Source: G963701675 sp963701675
Lineage (GTDB): Bacteria > Planctomycetota > Planctomycetia > Gemmatales > Gemmataceae
Assembly (NCBI GenBank): GCA_963701675.1
Contig: OY969623.1
Coordinates: forward strand, 5,642,001-5,706,000
Direction: 5' to 3'
Length of the DNA stretch: 64,000 bases
Shown here: in pieces, positions 19,953 to 29,921 of the stretch
Layout: the number at the start of each line of letters is the position of its first letter
How positions within the stretch are numbered: position 1 is the stretch's first letter
The notes under the pieces: generated by a model
What the model was told of the DNA's origin: nothing
The model's database searches: none
What the model saw: only the letters and a program-made list of their open reading frames with translations
Position numbers and translations under genes: made by a program

Positions 19953-21848
19953 ATGAACCGCGAACCAATCCGAAATCGCCGTCAACGCGGCTATGTTCGG
20001 CCGTTGTTGGAACTGCTCGAAGCTCGGCTCGTACTGAATATCGACTATGGCGATGCGATGGTGCCGTACAAGACGCTCCTCGCCGAGGGGGGCCCGTCGC
20101 ACAATGCCGTCGGGCCGACGCTGGGCCCGCAGCGGGACATTGAAGCCGACGGCGCGCACTCCGTGGCGGCCAACGCGGACGACATATCCGGAAGCCCTGA
20201 TGATGAAGACGGCGTTCTGTTCGGCACGATGCGTGCCGGCCAGTTGGGGGCGACGGCGACGGTGCGGGTTGCGGGCGGCCCGGCCGAACTCAATGCCTGG
20301 ATCGATTTCAACCGCGACGGCGCCTGGGGCGGGCCGGGGGAGCACATTGCCAAGGGCGTGAACGTGGTCTCGGGAGACAACGCCATCACCTTCGACGTTC
20401 CCAGCTCGGCGCGGGACGGGAGCACTTATGCCCGGTTCCGAGTCAGTACGGCAGGAGACCTCGCACCGGCCGGGGCCGCGCAAAACGGCGAGGTAGAAGA
20501 TTACGTGGTCACCGTGCTGCCGCCGAAAGCGTCACTTTCCCTTTTCACCACGCACAACATCTCCATCACGGCGGACTCAGCCCGCAGCGTGTTTGCTGCG
20601 GACATGGATGGCGACGGCGACATGGATGCACTTTCCGCATCCGACTATGACAACGAGATTGCCTGGCACGAGAACGACGGCAATCAGAACTTCACGGCCC
20701 ACATCATCTACAGCCTCGCGGACTCGGCGCAGAGTGTGTATGCGGCTGACGTGGATGGCGACGGTGACATGGATGCTCTGTCCGCGTCTGAGGATGACAA
20801 CAAGATCGTCTGGTACGAGAACAACGGCAGTCAGGTCTTCACACCCCGCATTATTAGCCAGACGCCAAGTGGCGCCAATAGCGTGTTTGCCGCGGATGTG
20901 GATAGCGACGGTGACATGGATATCCTCTCGGCATCCCGAGTCGACGATCGCATCGCCTGGTTCGAAAACAACGGTAGCCAAGTCTTCACTCTACGCACCA
21001 TCACTACTCAAGCGAACCGGGCCCACAGCGTATATGCAGCAGATGTGGACAGCGACGGCGACATGGACGTTCTGTCCGCCTCGGCCGGCGACAGTAAGAT
21101 CGCATGGTATGAGAACAACGGCAGCCAAGTCTTCACTACCCGAATCATTACGGTTACCATGACCGGCGCGAACAGTGTATTTGCGACGGACTTGGATGGC
21201 GACGGCGACATCGACGTGCTCTCGGCCGCCATCAACGACGCCAGGATTACCTGGTACGAGAACAACGGCAGCCAGGTGTTCACTGCCCGCACTATCTACA
21301 CTGCGATCGACCAGGCGTACGGCGTATATGCGGCAGACGTGGACGGCGATGGCGACACGGATGTCCTGGGCGCGTTCTCGTTCTTCGTCAAGATCGCGTG
21401 GTTCGAAAACGACGGCAATCAGAACTTCACCACCCGTCCCATTACCATTACTGCCGCCGATGCGCGGAGCGTTTTCGCGGCGGACGTGGACAACGACGGT
21501 GATATGGATGTCCTGTCGGCATCGAAGAACGACGACAAAATCGCCTGGTATGAAAACAGCCGGGCGAAGAGCCACCTATTGCAGGACAACCCCGTCGGAC
21601 CGCCTATTGTCCCGATTCCGCCGCCGTTGCCTACGGCGCATCGCGCAAACGCCGCGACACTGGCCGGGCGAGCGTCGAATTATCAGGCCAACCTGTTCGA
21701 TTTCGGAAATCAACTGGCGCCAGTCGTTGAGCGCGAGCATGCCATCCGCCACCGTGCGTTGTCACATGAGCACGTCGATGCGTGGGACGCGGGGTTCTTC
21801 GGAACCTCGCTAAACGAGTGGTTGGCAACGGAAAGTCTTATCACCTAA
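19953..21848 (+). CDS. P5: LEPR-XLL/GEVED protein with one 7-blade FG-GAP propeller, no beta-helix
   Basis: 631 residues. The ATG is preceded by GAGG at 19944-19947. Leader RPLLELLEARLVLNIDYGDA, GEVED domain ending GEVEDYVVTV, then seven blades (about 20595-21550) in which the usual WYENDGNQ is often WYENNGSQVFT. The propeller is followed directly by a proline-rich linker (VGPPIVPIPPPLP) and an unusual tail (VDAWDAGFFGTSLNEWLATES). Unlike P1 to P4 it lacks the beta-helix and the ACGCF cysteine pair (SLSLF instead). It lies just upstream of the sigma factor and kinase genes and resembles the downstream P6 to P10 group more than P1 to P4. Confidence 0.9.
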   Translation: MNREPIRNRRQRGYVRPLLELLEARLVLNIDYGDAMVPYKTLLAEGGPSHNAVGPTLGPQRDIEADGAHSVAANADDISGSPDDEDGVLFGTMRAGQLGATATVRVAGGPAELNAWIDFNRDGAWGGPGEHIAKGVNVVSGDNAITFDVPSSARDGSTYARFRVSTAGDLAPAGAAQNGEVEDYVVTVLPPKASLSLFTTHNISITADSARSVFAADMDGDGDMDALSASDYDNEIAWHENDGNQNFTAHIIYSLADSAQSVYAADVDGDGDMDALSASEDDNKIVWYENNGSQVFTPRIISQTPSGANSVFAADVDSDGDMDILSASRVDDRIAWFENNGSQVFTLRTITTQANRAHSVYAADVDSDGDMDVLSASAGDSKIAWYENNGSQVFTTRIITVTMTGANSVFATDLDGDGDIDVLSAAINDARITWYENNGSQVFTARTIYTAIDQAYGVYAADVDGDGDTDVLGAFSFFVKIAWFENDGNQNFTTRPITITAADARSVFAADVDNDGDMDVLSASKNDDKIAWYENSRAKSHLLQDNPVGPPIVPIPPPLPTAHRANAATLAGRASNYQANLFDFGNQLAPVVEREHAIRHRALSHEHVDAWDAGFFGTSLNEWLATESLIT

Positions 21849-21922
21849 TCGGCACAACGTGTTAGAATCTGTCGCATGAACGCCAATGGCGTCGGGCCGT
21901 TGGAATCTGCGACGGGGGTGAC

Positions 21923-22531
21923 ATGGCCGAGGAGTTCGACTCCCTCCTTCAGAAAGCGCGAGACGGCTCCAAGGAGGCGCTTGGCCGCCTCATGGAAAAA
22001 GCTCGCTTGGTGCTGCTCAAAGACGCCAACGCCGAGCTGGCGTCGGCGCTACGCGCAAAGGAAGGCGCTTCCGATCTGGTACAAGACACTTTCCTAGAGG
22101 CACAGCGGCACTTAGCGTCTTTCCGCGGCCGGACCGAACGAGAGTGGGTTGCGTGGCTGCGGCGGACGCTGGAACACAATCTCGTCGACGCGGCCCGGCA
22201 TTATCAGAACACTGCCAAACGCCAAATCGGACGGGAAGTGCATTTGCATGGCGGCGATGTGCCGGCCAACGGGACCAACGACCTGCCGACCGACGGATTG
22301 ACGCCGAGCCGCGTGCTGAGTCAAAATGAGGAAGTCGAAGCCTTGCAGAAGGCGGTGGATCGGCTGCCCGCGGATTATCGAGATGTCGTGCTTTGGCACC
22401 ACCGGGACCGGCTTACGAACGAGCAGATCGGCCAGCGCATGGGACGATCGGCCGAGGCGGTCCGCAAGTTATGGGTCCGGGCCCTGGAAATGCTCGCCGA
22501 TGAATTGCAAATCGACGAATCGCAGCCATGA
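21923..22531 (+). CDS. ECF RNA polymerase sigma factor (planctomycete, kinase-linked type)
   Basis: 202 residues. Region 2 is seen in LVQDTFLEAQRHLASFRGR and WVAWLRRTLEHNLVDAARH, and the region 4 helix-turn-helix in LPADYRDVVLWHHRDRLTNEQIGQRMG with RKLWVRALEML. A short linker separates them. The start ATG follows GGGGGTGAC. The stop overlaps the kinase start (ATGA, 22528-22531), a hallmark of planctomycete ECF/Ser-Thr kinase pairs, where the kinase is thought to control the sigma factor directly rather than through an anti-sigma factor. Its position between P5 and P6 makes the repeat-protein genes plausible targets, but no shared promoter was demonstrated. Confidence 0.92.
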   Translation: MAEEFDSLLQKARDGSKEALGRLMEKARLVLLKDANAELASALRAKEGASDLVQDTFLEAQRHLASFRGRTEREWVAWLRRTLEHNLVDAARHYQNTAKRQIGREVHLHGGDVPANGTNDLPTDGLTPSRVLSQNEEVEALQKAVDRLPADYRDVVLWHHRDRLTNEQIGQRMGRSAEAVRKLWVRALEMLADELQIDESQP

Positions 22532-24807
22532 ATGAGCCAAAAAACGAAGCCGACGACGGGTTGGTGGACTGGCTCGAAAATCACATCGCAAGCAGCGCGA
22601 GCGGCACGTCCTCTCCTTCAGCATCGACGGATGGCGACGTAGCGCAACGTCAGCGGCGCCTGGCCAAATGTGTCGACGCATTGGAGCGCGTCTGGCCGTC
22701 ACGAAGCGACGTTGAAGGAACGCCGCCGTTATTGCGCGGGTGGCACATCCCAGGGTACGAGGTTCTTGGCACGCTTGGACGGGGCGGCATGGGGATGGTC
22801 TATCGTGCCCGCCAACTGAGCCTTGGCCGGGACGTTGCACTTAAGATACTACCGCCGGCGGTGGCCGCCGACCCCGAGCGACTGAGGCGGTTTCAAGCGG
22901 AAGCGCAGATCGCCGCACAACTCTCCAAGGCTCATGTCGTCACGGTCATCGACGTCTTCAACACCGAGGCCGGCCCCGTTCTGGTCATGCCGTACATCGA
23001 CGGTCCCGACCTGGGGCGAATCATCGAGCAGCGCAGGGCAATGCGCACAGCAACGCCGCCAAATGACCCGCACGCACTCGCCAAGCTGCCAGACCGTGCC
23101 TACATGGACGCGATGTGGCCGGTGCTCGATCAACTCATTGATGCTGTGGCGGCCGTCCACGCCGAGGGGATTCTGCATCGGGACATTAAACCCGCCAATG
23201 TGTTGCTCGACAAAGATAGTAATGTGCGGTTAACCGACTTTGGCCTGGCGCGGCTGGGAGATTCCCGCCAATTCACCATGACCGGACAAGGAATCGGCAC
23301 GGCCGGGTTTATGAGCTCGGAACAATGGGCCGGCGATCTGCACATCGACCAGCGGGCCGATGTTTTCGGCTTAGCGGCCACGATTTACCAAGCACTCACA
23401 CTGGAACTGCCGTTCGGCCGAAGCCTTTTGAACATCAACTCACCGCCGCCGACGGCTCCGTGCAAACTGCAACGATTGCTGAGCCCTGATATGGATACCG
23501 TGCTATTGAAAGCCCTCGAGCCGGATCGGCGTCACCGCTACAGTTCGGCGGCGGAGTTTCGCGACGATTGGCAACGCGTGCGCGAAGGTCTAATTCCAAC
23601 CGCCCGCCGAGTCGGTCCCGTTAAGCGGCTTGGACGGAGCATTAGGCGGCATCCGCGGGAAACCGCGGCGATCATGCTTGTCGTCATTTTGCTGACGACT
23701 ATTGGGGTGCTGTTGTGGCGAAAGCCGGGAGATGACGCTCTTGCGCCCACCGCCGCCGCGCCGGTCTTGCACCGTACCGTGCATGTCACCACGGATCCGC
23801 CGGAGGCCCGCGTTGTTCTGATTCCGTTGGATGCGCACAACGAGCGGCAACTGGATCGCATGCTCCGGCCGGCGACCGGAAACGTGACGCCGCTGGCTTT
23901 TTCAGACGTGCCGCCGGGGCACTACCTCGTGGTCGCTGAAGTTCCAGGTTTCGGTTTTCACGAGGTGTATCGAATCGTTCCCGCTGCGGGACAAGGACAT
24001 GAAGGAATTTTTCCTCATCAGCGCTGGTACGAACGGGATGACGGCTCGGTTGATCTGCCGCCGTTTCGCATTCCGTCGCGCCGCATCGAAGACGAAATGG
24101 TGCGATTTGCCGGCGGCACCTTCACCATGGGACCGGAAGCGGACAATGGCCTGACGTTTCCGGTGAAGGTAGCGGAGTTCTTGCTCGACCCTTACGAGAC
24201 GACCATTCGGGAGTTCCGCAAGAGCGGTTACAAACTCCCGACCCCCATCGCCGAGAGCCTGGCAACGTCACCGCCTGAGTATGAGGATTTTCCCATTACG
24301 GGAATCTCGTTCGACGAGGCAATGGCGATTGCCGAGCTTTTGGGAAAACGTCTGCCTTTGGAAACGGAATATGAGTTTGCCGCGACCATGGGGGGGACGC
24401 GAGTTTTTCCGTGGGGTGATGATCTCCGCTCGGGTCGATGGGGCCCCATTGGACCCGTCCGCGCCGAGACCGTGGATCGCACGCCGACGGAGCCGCCGGT
24501 GTTCGGGTTGTACTCCAACGCAGCCGAGTGGGCCGACACCCAGTTTCTGCCCTACGACAGCCGGATGAGCCAAGGCGGTGGAGGGAATCCGGCGCACATC
24601 GTGCTCGGGCTCCGGACCACGCGTGTGATCCGGGGGGCACCGCCGTTCGCGATCTCCAGAACTACGATGTCTGAGAGCGACACAGTCTCCGCGTCACAAT
24701 GGAAGTCGCCACGTTGTCGCCAACGCAAGTCCCGGCATTTGAATTCGCCGATGGTGGGGTTTCGTTGTGCCCGAAGCGTCGCGGCGCCGGGGCTGACCAT
24801 TCCATGA
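22528..24807 (+). CDS. Transmembrane Ser/Thr protein kinase with PEGA-like and FGE/SUMF1-like extracellular region
   Basis: 759 residues. The cytoplasmic Hanks-type kinase has the glycine loop LGRGGMGMVYRAR, lysine in DVALKILPP, catalytic HRDIKPANVLLD and DFGLAR. One transmembrane helix (IMLVVILLTTIGVLLW, about residues 387-402) is followed by a PEGA-like beta segment (VHVTTDPPEARVVLIP) and a formylglycine-generating-enzyme-like domain (EMVRFAGGTFTMG, FPWGDD, VGFRCARS). That last domain is only about 230 residues and looks degenerate, so a sensor or binding role is more likely than catalysis. It overlaps the ECF sigma gene by 4 nt and probably transmits an outer signal to it. Confidence 0.93.
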   Translation: MNEPKNEADDGLVDWLENHIASSASGTSSPSASTDGDVAQRQRRLAKCVDALERVWPSRSDVEGTPPLLRGWHIPGYEVLGTLGRGGMGMVYRARQLSLGRDVALKILPPAVAADPERLRRFQAEAQIAAQLSKAHVVTVIDVFNTEAGPVLVMPYIDGPDLGRIIEQRRAMRTATPPNDPHALAKLPDRAYMDAMWPVLDQLIDAVAAVHAEGILHRDIKPANVLLDKDSNVRLTDFGLARLGDSRQFTMTGQGIGTAGFMSSEQWAGDLHIDQRADVFGLAATIYQALTLELPFGRSLLNINSPPPTAPCKLQRLLSPDMDTVLLKALEPDRRHRYSSAAEFRDDWQRVREGLIPTARRVGPVKRLGRSIRRHPRETAAIMLVVILLTTIGVLLWRKPGDDALAPTAAAPVLHRTVHVTTDPPEARVVLIPLDAHNERQLDRMLRPATGNVTPLAFSDVPPGHYLVVAEVPGFGFHEVYRIVPAAGQGHEGIFPHQRWYERDDGSVDLPPFRIPSRRIEDEMVRFAGGTFTMGPEADNGLTFPVKVAEFLLDPYETTIREFRKSGYKLPTPIAESLATSPPEYEDFPITGISFDEAMAIAELLGKRLPLETEYEFAATMGGTRVFPWGDDLRSGRWGPIGPVRAETVDRTPTEPPVFGLYSNAAEWADTQFLPYDSRMSQGGGGNPAHIVLGLRTTRVIRGAPPFAISRTTMSESDTVSASQWKSPRCRQRKSRHLNSPMVGFRCARSVAAPGLTIP

Positions 24808-25131
24808 GGCTGCAAGCGCTGGGCTGCCTTAACTCGTTGGAGAATAGGTAGTTGCAATAGAACTCCGTTCCCGGTCCAGTGCTCAAAGTTTTCTTCAAGA
24901 ACCTGTCGAATTTTGCGTCCGGATCAGCCCCTGGATTTCGCCCTGTGGTTAGGGGTGAACCGCCGGAACATGTGACCGCTGAGCCCGAAGTTGGAGTTTG
25001 ACAGGGTCTTGTCTACCCGTCAAAATGGCAGGCTGCTTGGTCTTTTCACGCCTGACGTGGTCTACAATTCCGTCAGTTCAAGTTGTGATGTGCGACGCGC
25101 CCGATCGGCAATCCTTTCGGAGGAGTGAATC
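24808..25131. other. Intergenic region upstream of the P6-to-SBBP run
   Basis: 324 bases with no supportable coding sequence. It separates the kinase from P6 and should carry the promoter of the second run of repeat-protein genes. A candidate sigma-70-like pair and the P6 ribosome site (GGAGGAG, 25119-25125) are the only signals I can point to. Confidence 0.45.
24998..25026 (+). promoter_or_regulatory. Candidate sigma-70-type promoter for the P6 operon
   Basis: TTGACA at 24998-25003 is followed after 17 nt by CAAAAT at 25021-25026. The -35 is perfect and the spacing ideal, but the -10 is weak. It lies about 105 nt before the P6 start. An ECF promoter here cannot be excluded. Confidence 0.3.
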
Positions 25132-27030
25132 GTGAACTCGCGAACTAAGAGATTCCCTGCTTGCACGCGCGGCTACCATGACAGCCGACCGTTCCTGGAA
25201 CTTCTGGAACCCCGTATCGCCTTCAACATCGACTTCGGCGACGCGCCCCTGCCGTACAAGACGCTGCTTGCGGAGGGCGGTGCGTCACACAATGCCGTTG
25301 GGCCGACGCTTGGCGCCAACCGCGACGCGGAAGCCGACGGCGTTCATTCCGCCGCGGCGGACGGCGACGACTCCACCGGAAGCCCGAACGACGAAGACGG
25401 CGTGACGTTCGGCGCCATTCGCGCCGGCCAACTGGGAGCAACGGCGACCGTCCAGGTCGCCGGTGGTTCAGCCATGTTGAACGCCTGGATCGACTTCAAC
25501 CGGGACGGTTCGTGGGGTGGCCCAGGCGAACACGCCTTGGTTGACCGATCCGTGGTGGTGGGAGACAACACCGTCGCCTTTGACGTGCCCAGTTGGGCGG
25601 CGGCCGGGGCGACTTACGCTCGTTTTCGTATTAGCAATGCCGGCGCCCTTGGCCCCGCGGGGCCGGCGCAAAACGGAGAAGTCGAGGATTACGTGGTGAC
25701 GGTGCTGTCACCCAAGCCCGCGCCCGGCATTTTTACCGGGCACACTATGTCCACGGGCGCAGATACGGCCAAGAGCGTGTTTGCGATAGACGTCGACGCA
25801 GACGGCGACATGGACGTGCTTTCCGCGTCTGCGTCGGACGACCGGATCGCCTGGTATGAGAACGACGGCAGCCAGAACTTCACTGCCCACACAATTAGCG
25901 CCGCCGCGGACTCTGCACAGAGCGTCCATGCGGCGGACGTGGACGGCGACGGCGATGTCGATGTCGTTTCCGCCTCGGAGAGTGACAACAAGATCGCCTG
26001 GTACGAGAACGACGGCAGCCAGAATTTTGTCGCTCACAACATCAGTCTCGCCTCGACCGGCGCCAACAGTGTCTTGGCGTCGGACGTCGACGCGGATGGT
26101 GACGTAGACGTCGTCTCCTCTTCCAGAATTATCGACACGGTCGCCTGGCATGAGAATGACGGCAACCAGAACTTTACCACACGCATCATAACCACGCACG
26201 CGGAACGTCCCCACAGGGTCTATGCCGCGGACGTGGATAGCGACGGCGACCTCGACGTCCTCTCCGCGTCCTTCGGCGACAACAAGATTGCCTGGTATGA
26301 GAACAACGGCAGCCAGGTCTTTACCACGCGTGTTATCACGATCGCCGCGATCGGGGCTACCAGTGTGTTCGCGGCCGATGTCGACACCGATGGCGATATC
26401 GATGCCCTTTCGGCGGCTTCAGGCGACGGCAGGATTGCGTGGTACGAGAACGATGGCAATCAGAATTTCACCACGCGCACCATCAGCACCTCGTCGGGCT
26501 TTGGGTTTAGTGTGTATGCCGCAGATGTGGACGGCGACGGCGACACCGACGTTCTCTCGGCGACCTCCACGCAAGACAAGATTGCGTGGCACGAAAACGA
26601 CGGCAACCAGAACTTCACCACCCGTACCATCACTGTCGGCGCTAGCGATTCGAGAAGCGTCTACGCCGCGGACGTAGACGGCGACGGCGATCTCGACGTT
26701 CTCTCGGCGTCCGCCGCCGATGACAAGATCGCGTGGTACGAGAACCAGCGTGCCAATAAAGTCGTCGTGCGGGCGGACCCCGTTGGGCCTCCTATCGTGC
26801 CGATTCCGCCGCCGCCCGCACCGATCGTACAAACGCGCCAATTCGGAGCCGCGACCGTGAGGGAGCGGTTGGCGTCTCGGCTCCCTAACGGTCGCGGCTC
26901 GGAAATCAGCGACGTACGGAGCGTTAACCCGCCGCTACGCGCCCGTCACATTGCCCGACTTGTTAGTGCCGATGTTGTTTCATTAGATGCATTCTTTCTG
27001 CAGGTTACTCGGGAAGAGAAGTTGCCATGA
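25132..27030 (+). CDS. P6: LEPR-XLL/GEVED protein with one 7-blade FG-GAP propeller
   Basis: 632 residues from a GTG at 25132, preceded by a strong ribosome site GGAGGAG (25119-25125). The leader contains LELLEPRIAFNIDFGDA, the closest match in the window to the canonical LEPR motif. A GEVED domain (to GEVEDYVVTV) and seven blades follow (about 25785-26750), then a proline linker (IVPIPPPPAPIV), a translated palindrome and the tail RHIARLVSADVVSLDAFF. There is no ACGCF pair (APGIF instead) and no beta-helix. It heads the second run of overlapping repeat-protein genes and overlaps P7 by ATGA at 27027-27030. Presumably exported. Confidence 0.91.
   Translation: MNSRTKRFPACTRGYHDSRPFLELLEPRIAFNIDFGDAPLPYKTLLAEGGASHNAVGPTLGANRDAEADGVHSAAADGDDSTGSPNDEDGVTFGAIRAGQLGATATVQVAGGSAMLNAWIDFNRDGSWGGPGEHALVDRSVVVGDNTVAFDVPSWAAAGATYARFRISNAGALGPAGPAQNGEVEDYVVTVLSPKPAPGIFTGHTMSTGADTAKSVFAIDVDADGDMDVLSASASDDRIAWYENDGSQNFTAHTISAAADSAQSVHAADVDGDGDVDVVSASESDNKIAWYENDGSQNFVAHNISLASTGANSVLASDVDADGDVDVVSSSRIIDTVAWHENDGNQNFTTRIITTHAERPHRVYAADVDSDGDLDVLSASFGDNKIAWYENNGSQVFTTRVITIAAIGATSVFAADVDTDGDIDALSAASGDGRIAWYENDGNQNFTTRTISTSSGFGFSVYAADVDGDGDTDVLSATSTQDKIAWHENDGNQNFTTRTITVGASDSRSVYAADVDGDGDLDVLSASAADDKIAWYENQRANKVVVRADPVGPPIVPIPPPPAPIVQTRQFGAATVRERLASRLPNGRGSEISDVRSVNPPLRARHIARLVSADVVSLDAFFLQVTREEKLP
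26846..26900. repeat. REP-like palindrome inside P6 (GAGCCGCGACCG family)
   Basis: GAGCCGCGACCGTGAGGGAG at the left end is the near complement of GCTCCCTAACGGTCGCGGCT at 26880-26899. It is in frame in the P6 linker and does not interrupt the protein. Confidence 0.75.
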
Positions 27031-29921
27031 CTCAAGAACGAATCCGAAGGAATCGCCGCTTCGTCCGGCCATTGTTAGAGGTTCTTGAAACCCGCATCAC
27101 ATTCAATGTGGACTTCGGCGATGCGCCGTTGCCGTACAAGACGCTGCTGGCCGAAGGTGGGGCGTTGCACAACGCCGTCGGCCCGACGCTCGGTGTCAAC
27201 CGCGATACAGAAGCCGACGGCTTCCATTCGGCGTCCGCCCAGGGCGACGACATCACCGGAATTCCCGACGACGAAGACGGCGTGAACTTTGGCGGGATGC
27301 GGGCTGGCCAGTTGACGGCGACGGCGACGGTGCGTGTGGCTGGTGGATCGGTTACGCTAAACGCCTGGATCGACTTCAACCGCGACGGCTCCTGGGGCGG
27401 GCCGGGGGAGCACATCGCCGACGGCCGGTCCGTGGTGTCAGGAGACAACACCATCACGTTCGACGTGCCCAGTTGGGCGGCGGATGGGCAGACCTTCGCG
27501 CGGTTCCGAATCAGCAACGCCGGCGATCTCGGTCCGAATGGGCCTGCGCAAAACGGCGAGGTGGAGGATTACGCCGTCACGATCAAGCCGCCGAAAGCGG
27601 CATGCGGATGCTTCAGCGACGCCAACGATGTGAACCCTGCCGCAGATGGACCCTGGAGCGTCTATTCAGCGGACGTGGACGGGGATGGCGACACCGACAT
27701 ACTCTCCGCTTCCAGGAATGACGACAGGATTGCCTGGTATGAGAACAATGGCAATCAAGAGTTTATCCAGCATACCATCTCCACGGCCGCCGATGGCGCC
27801 GTCAGCGTGTATGCGACCGATGTAGACGGTGACGGTGACACTGACGTCCTTTCCGCGTCTCAATTGGACGACAAAATTGCCTGGTACAAGAACGACGGCA
27901 ATGAGAACTTTAGCCCACACATCATCACCACCGCCGCCAATGGCGCCTGGAGCGTGTATGCAGCGGATGTGGATGGCGACGGAGATACCGATGTCCTTTC
28001 AGCTTCTTTTCTCGACAGCAAGATCGCCTGGTACGAGAATGACGGTAATCAGAGTTTCACTTTACACATCATCACAACAAACGCTCTAGTGGCCCGAAGC
28101 GTCTTTGCGGCGGACGTGGACGGAGACGGCGACATTGACGTTCTCTCCGCCTCCGACTTTGACGACAAGGTGGCCTGGTATGAAAACGACGGCAACCAGA
28201 GCTTTACGCCCCACACCATTTCCAGCTCCGCCTTAGGCGCCTACAGCGTCTATGCGACCGACGTGGACGGGGATGGTGACACCGACGTGCTCGCCGCGAC
28301 ATTCACCAGCGATCGAATTCACTGGTACGAGAACGACGGGAACGAGAATTTCACGCCCCACGTCATCACCAGCGCCGCCGACGGCGCCTCCAGCGTGTAT
28401 GCGGAGGACGTTGACAATGACGGCGATATCGACGTGTTATCCGCGTCGAGCTTCGACAACGAGATCGCCTGGTACGAGAACAACGGCAGCGAGGTTTTCA
28501 CAACCCATATCATCACGAACCTGGTCGGTTCCCCGCGCAGCGTGTATGCGGACGATGTGGATAGTGACGGTGACATGGACGTCACTTCCGCGGGCTCCTC
28601 TTTCCACCAGATTGAGTGGTACGAAAACGACGGCAACGAGATCTTCGTCGCACATGCCATTGCCAGCACGGAATATCCCCAAGAGGTGTCTGCGACCGAC
28701 ATGGACAACGACGGCGACATGGACATCCTCGCCGCATTGCCCGTGCATGACATGGTTGCCTGGTACGAGAATAACGGCGGCGAGCTCTTTACTTCGCACG
28801 TCATCACGACCAACGCAAACTATGTCCGGAGCGTGTTTGCGGCGGACCTGGATGGCGACGGTGACGTCGATGTCTTGTCTGCCTCCCAGCTTGACGACAA
28901 GATTGCGTGGTACGAAAACGACGGGACGCAGCACTTTATCGCCCACATTATCAGCACCTCCGCCAACGGAGCAAGAGAAGTGCGTGCGGCGGACGTGGAT
29001 ACTGACGGCGACCTCGACGTCCTGTCCGCGTCTTCCGACGACGACAAGATTGCCTGGTACGAAAACGACGGCAATCAGAACTTTACAGCGCACACGGTTA
29101 GCACGACTGGCAACGGCGCGAGCAGCGTCTTTGCGATTGACGTGGACACCGATGGCGACATCGACGTGGTCTCGACATCATTCTACGACGGCGAAGTCGC
29201 TTGGTACGAAAACGACGGGAACCAAAACTTCATACCTCACATCGTTGGCCTTACTAATGGAGTGGACACCGTGGATGCAGCGGATGTCGATGGCGACGGC
29301 GATATCGATGTTCTCTCCGGTGACGGCACAGGGGTCGAGAATGTCCTGTGGTATGAGAATGACGGCAGCCAGAACTTCATTCCCCACGTTATCGCATCCG
29401 CTCCAAACACGAACTCCGTTTATGCCGCAGATATCGATGGCGACGGCGACATCGACGTCCTCTCCGCGGGCGGCGGCCCTAGTGCCTGGCACGAGAACGA
29501 CGGCAACCAGAACTTCATCACCCATACGATCGACAGCCCCATACACGGATCACATACCGCGTATGCGGCGGATATCGACGGCGACGGTGACCTCGACGTC
29601 GTCGCCGGTTACTTCGACAACCGGATTGCGTGGTACGAGAACCAACGTGCCAACAAAGTCGTCGTGCAGGTCGACCCCGTTGGACCCCCCGACCCGCTCC
29701 CCGCTCCACCACCGCCGGGACCCGTCGTGCAAACGCGCCAATTCGGAGCCGCGACCGTTAAGGAGCGGTCCGCGTCACCGCTCACTAACCGTCGCGACTC
29801 GGAAACGAGCGAGGTGCCAGCCGTCAAACACTCGCAACCCATTCGCTGTATCGCTCGACTCGCCGAATTGCCCACCGCCGCATCATTGGATGCATTCTTC
29901 GCCGAAGCCCCTTGGAAATGA
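27027..29921 (+). CDS. P7: LEPR-XLL/GEVED protein with 14 FG-GAP blades, no beta-helix
   Basis: 964 residues. The start overlaps the P6 stop (ATGA). Leader RFVRPLLEVLETRITFNVDFGDA, GEVED domain with the variant AQGDDITGIPDDEDGV shared with P8 to P10, ACGCF, then 14 blades (about 27670-29640) and a proline linker (PPDPLPAPPPPGPVV). The linker contains a translated copy of the GAGCCGCGACCG palindrome (29746-29800). The tail is RCIARLAELPTAASLDAFFAEAP. Two seven-blade propellers in tandem are the simplest structural reading. Several blades are degenerate near the C-terminus (VLSGDGTGVENVLWYEND). Confidence 0.92.
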   Translation: MTQERIRRNRRFVRPLLEVLETRITFNVDFGDAPLPYKTLLAEGGALHNAVGPTLGVNRDTEADGFHSASAQGDDITGIPDDEDGVNFGGMRAGQLTATATVRVAGGSVTLNAWIDFNRDGSWGGPGEHIADGRSVVSGDNTITFDVPSWAADGQTFARFRISNAGDLGPNGPAQNGEVEDYAVTIKPPKAACGCFSDANDVNPAADGPWSVYSADVDGDGDTDILSASRNDDRIAWYENNGNQEFIQHTISTAADGAVSVYATDVDGDGDTDVLSASQLDDKIAWYKNDGNENFSPHIITTAANGAWSVYAADVDGDGDTDVLSASFLDSKIAWYENDGNQSFTLHIITTNALVARSVFAADVDGDGDIDVLSASDFDDKVAWYENDGNQSFTPHTISSSALGAYSVYATDVDGDGDTDVLAATFTSDRIHWYENDGNENFTPHVITSAADGASSVYAEDVDNDGDIDVLSASSFDNEIAWYENNGSEVFTTHIITNLVGSPRSVYADDVDSDGDMDVTSAGSSFHQIEWYENDGNEIFVAHAIASTEYPQEVSATDMDNDGDMDILAALPVHDMVAWYENNGGELFTSHVITTNANYVRSVFAADLDGDGDVDVLSASQLDDKIAWYENDGTQHFIAHIISTSANGAREVRAADVDTDGDLDVLSASSDDDKIAWYENDGNQNFTAHTVSTTGNGASSVFAIDVDTDGDIDVVSTSFYDGEVAWYENDGNQNFIPHIVGLTNGVDTVDAADVDGDGDIDVLSGDGTGVENVLWYENDGSQNFIPHVIASAPNTNSVYAADIDGDGDIDVLSAGGGPSAWHENDGNQNFITHTIDSPIHGSHTAYAADIDGDGDLDVVAGYFDNRIAWYENQRANKVVVQVDPVGPPDPLPAPPPPGPVVQTRQFGAATVKERSASPLTNRRDSETSEVPAVKHSQPIRCIARLAELPTAASLDAFFAEAPWK
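29746..29800. repeat. REP-like palindrome inside P7 (GAGCCGCGACCG family)
   Basis: Left arm GAGCCGCGACCGTTAAGGAG and right arm GCTCACTAACCGTCGCGACT pair over about 20 bp with a few mismatches. It is at the same relative place as in P3 and P6, in frame. Confidence 0.7.
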
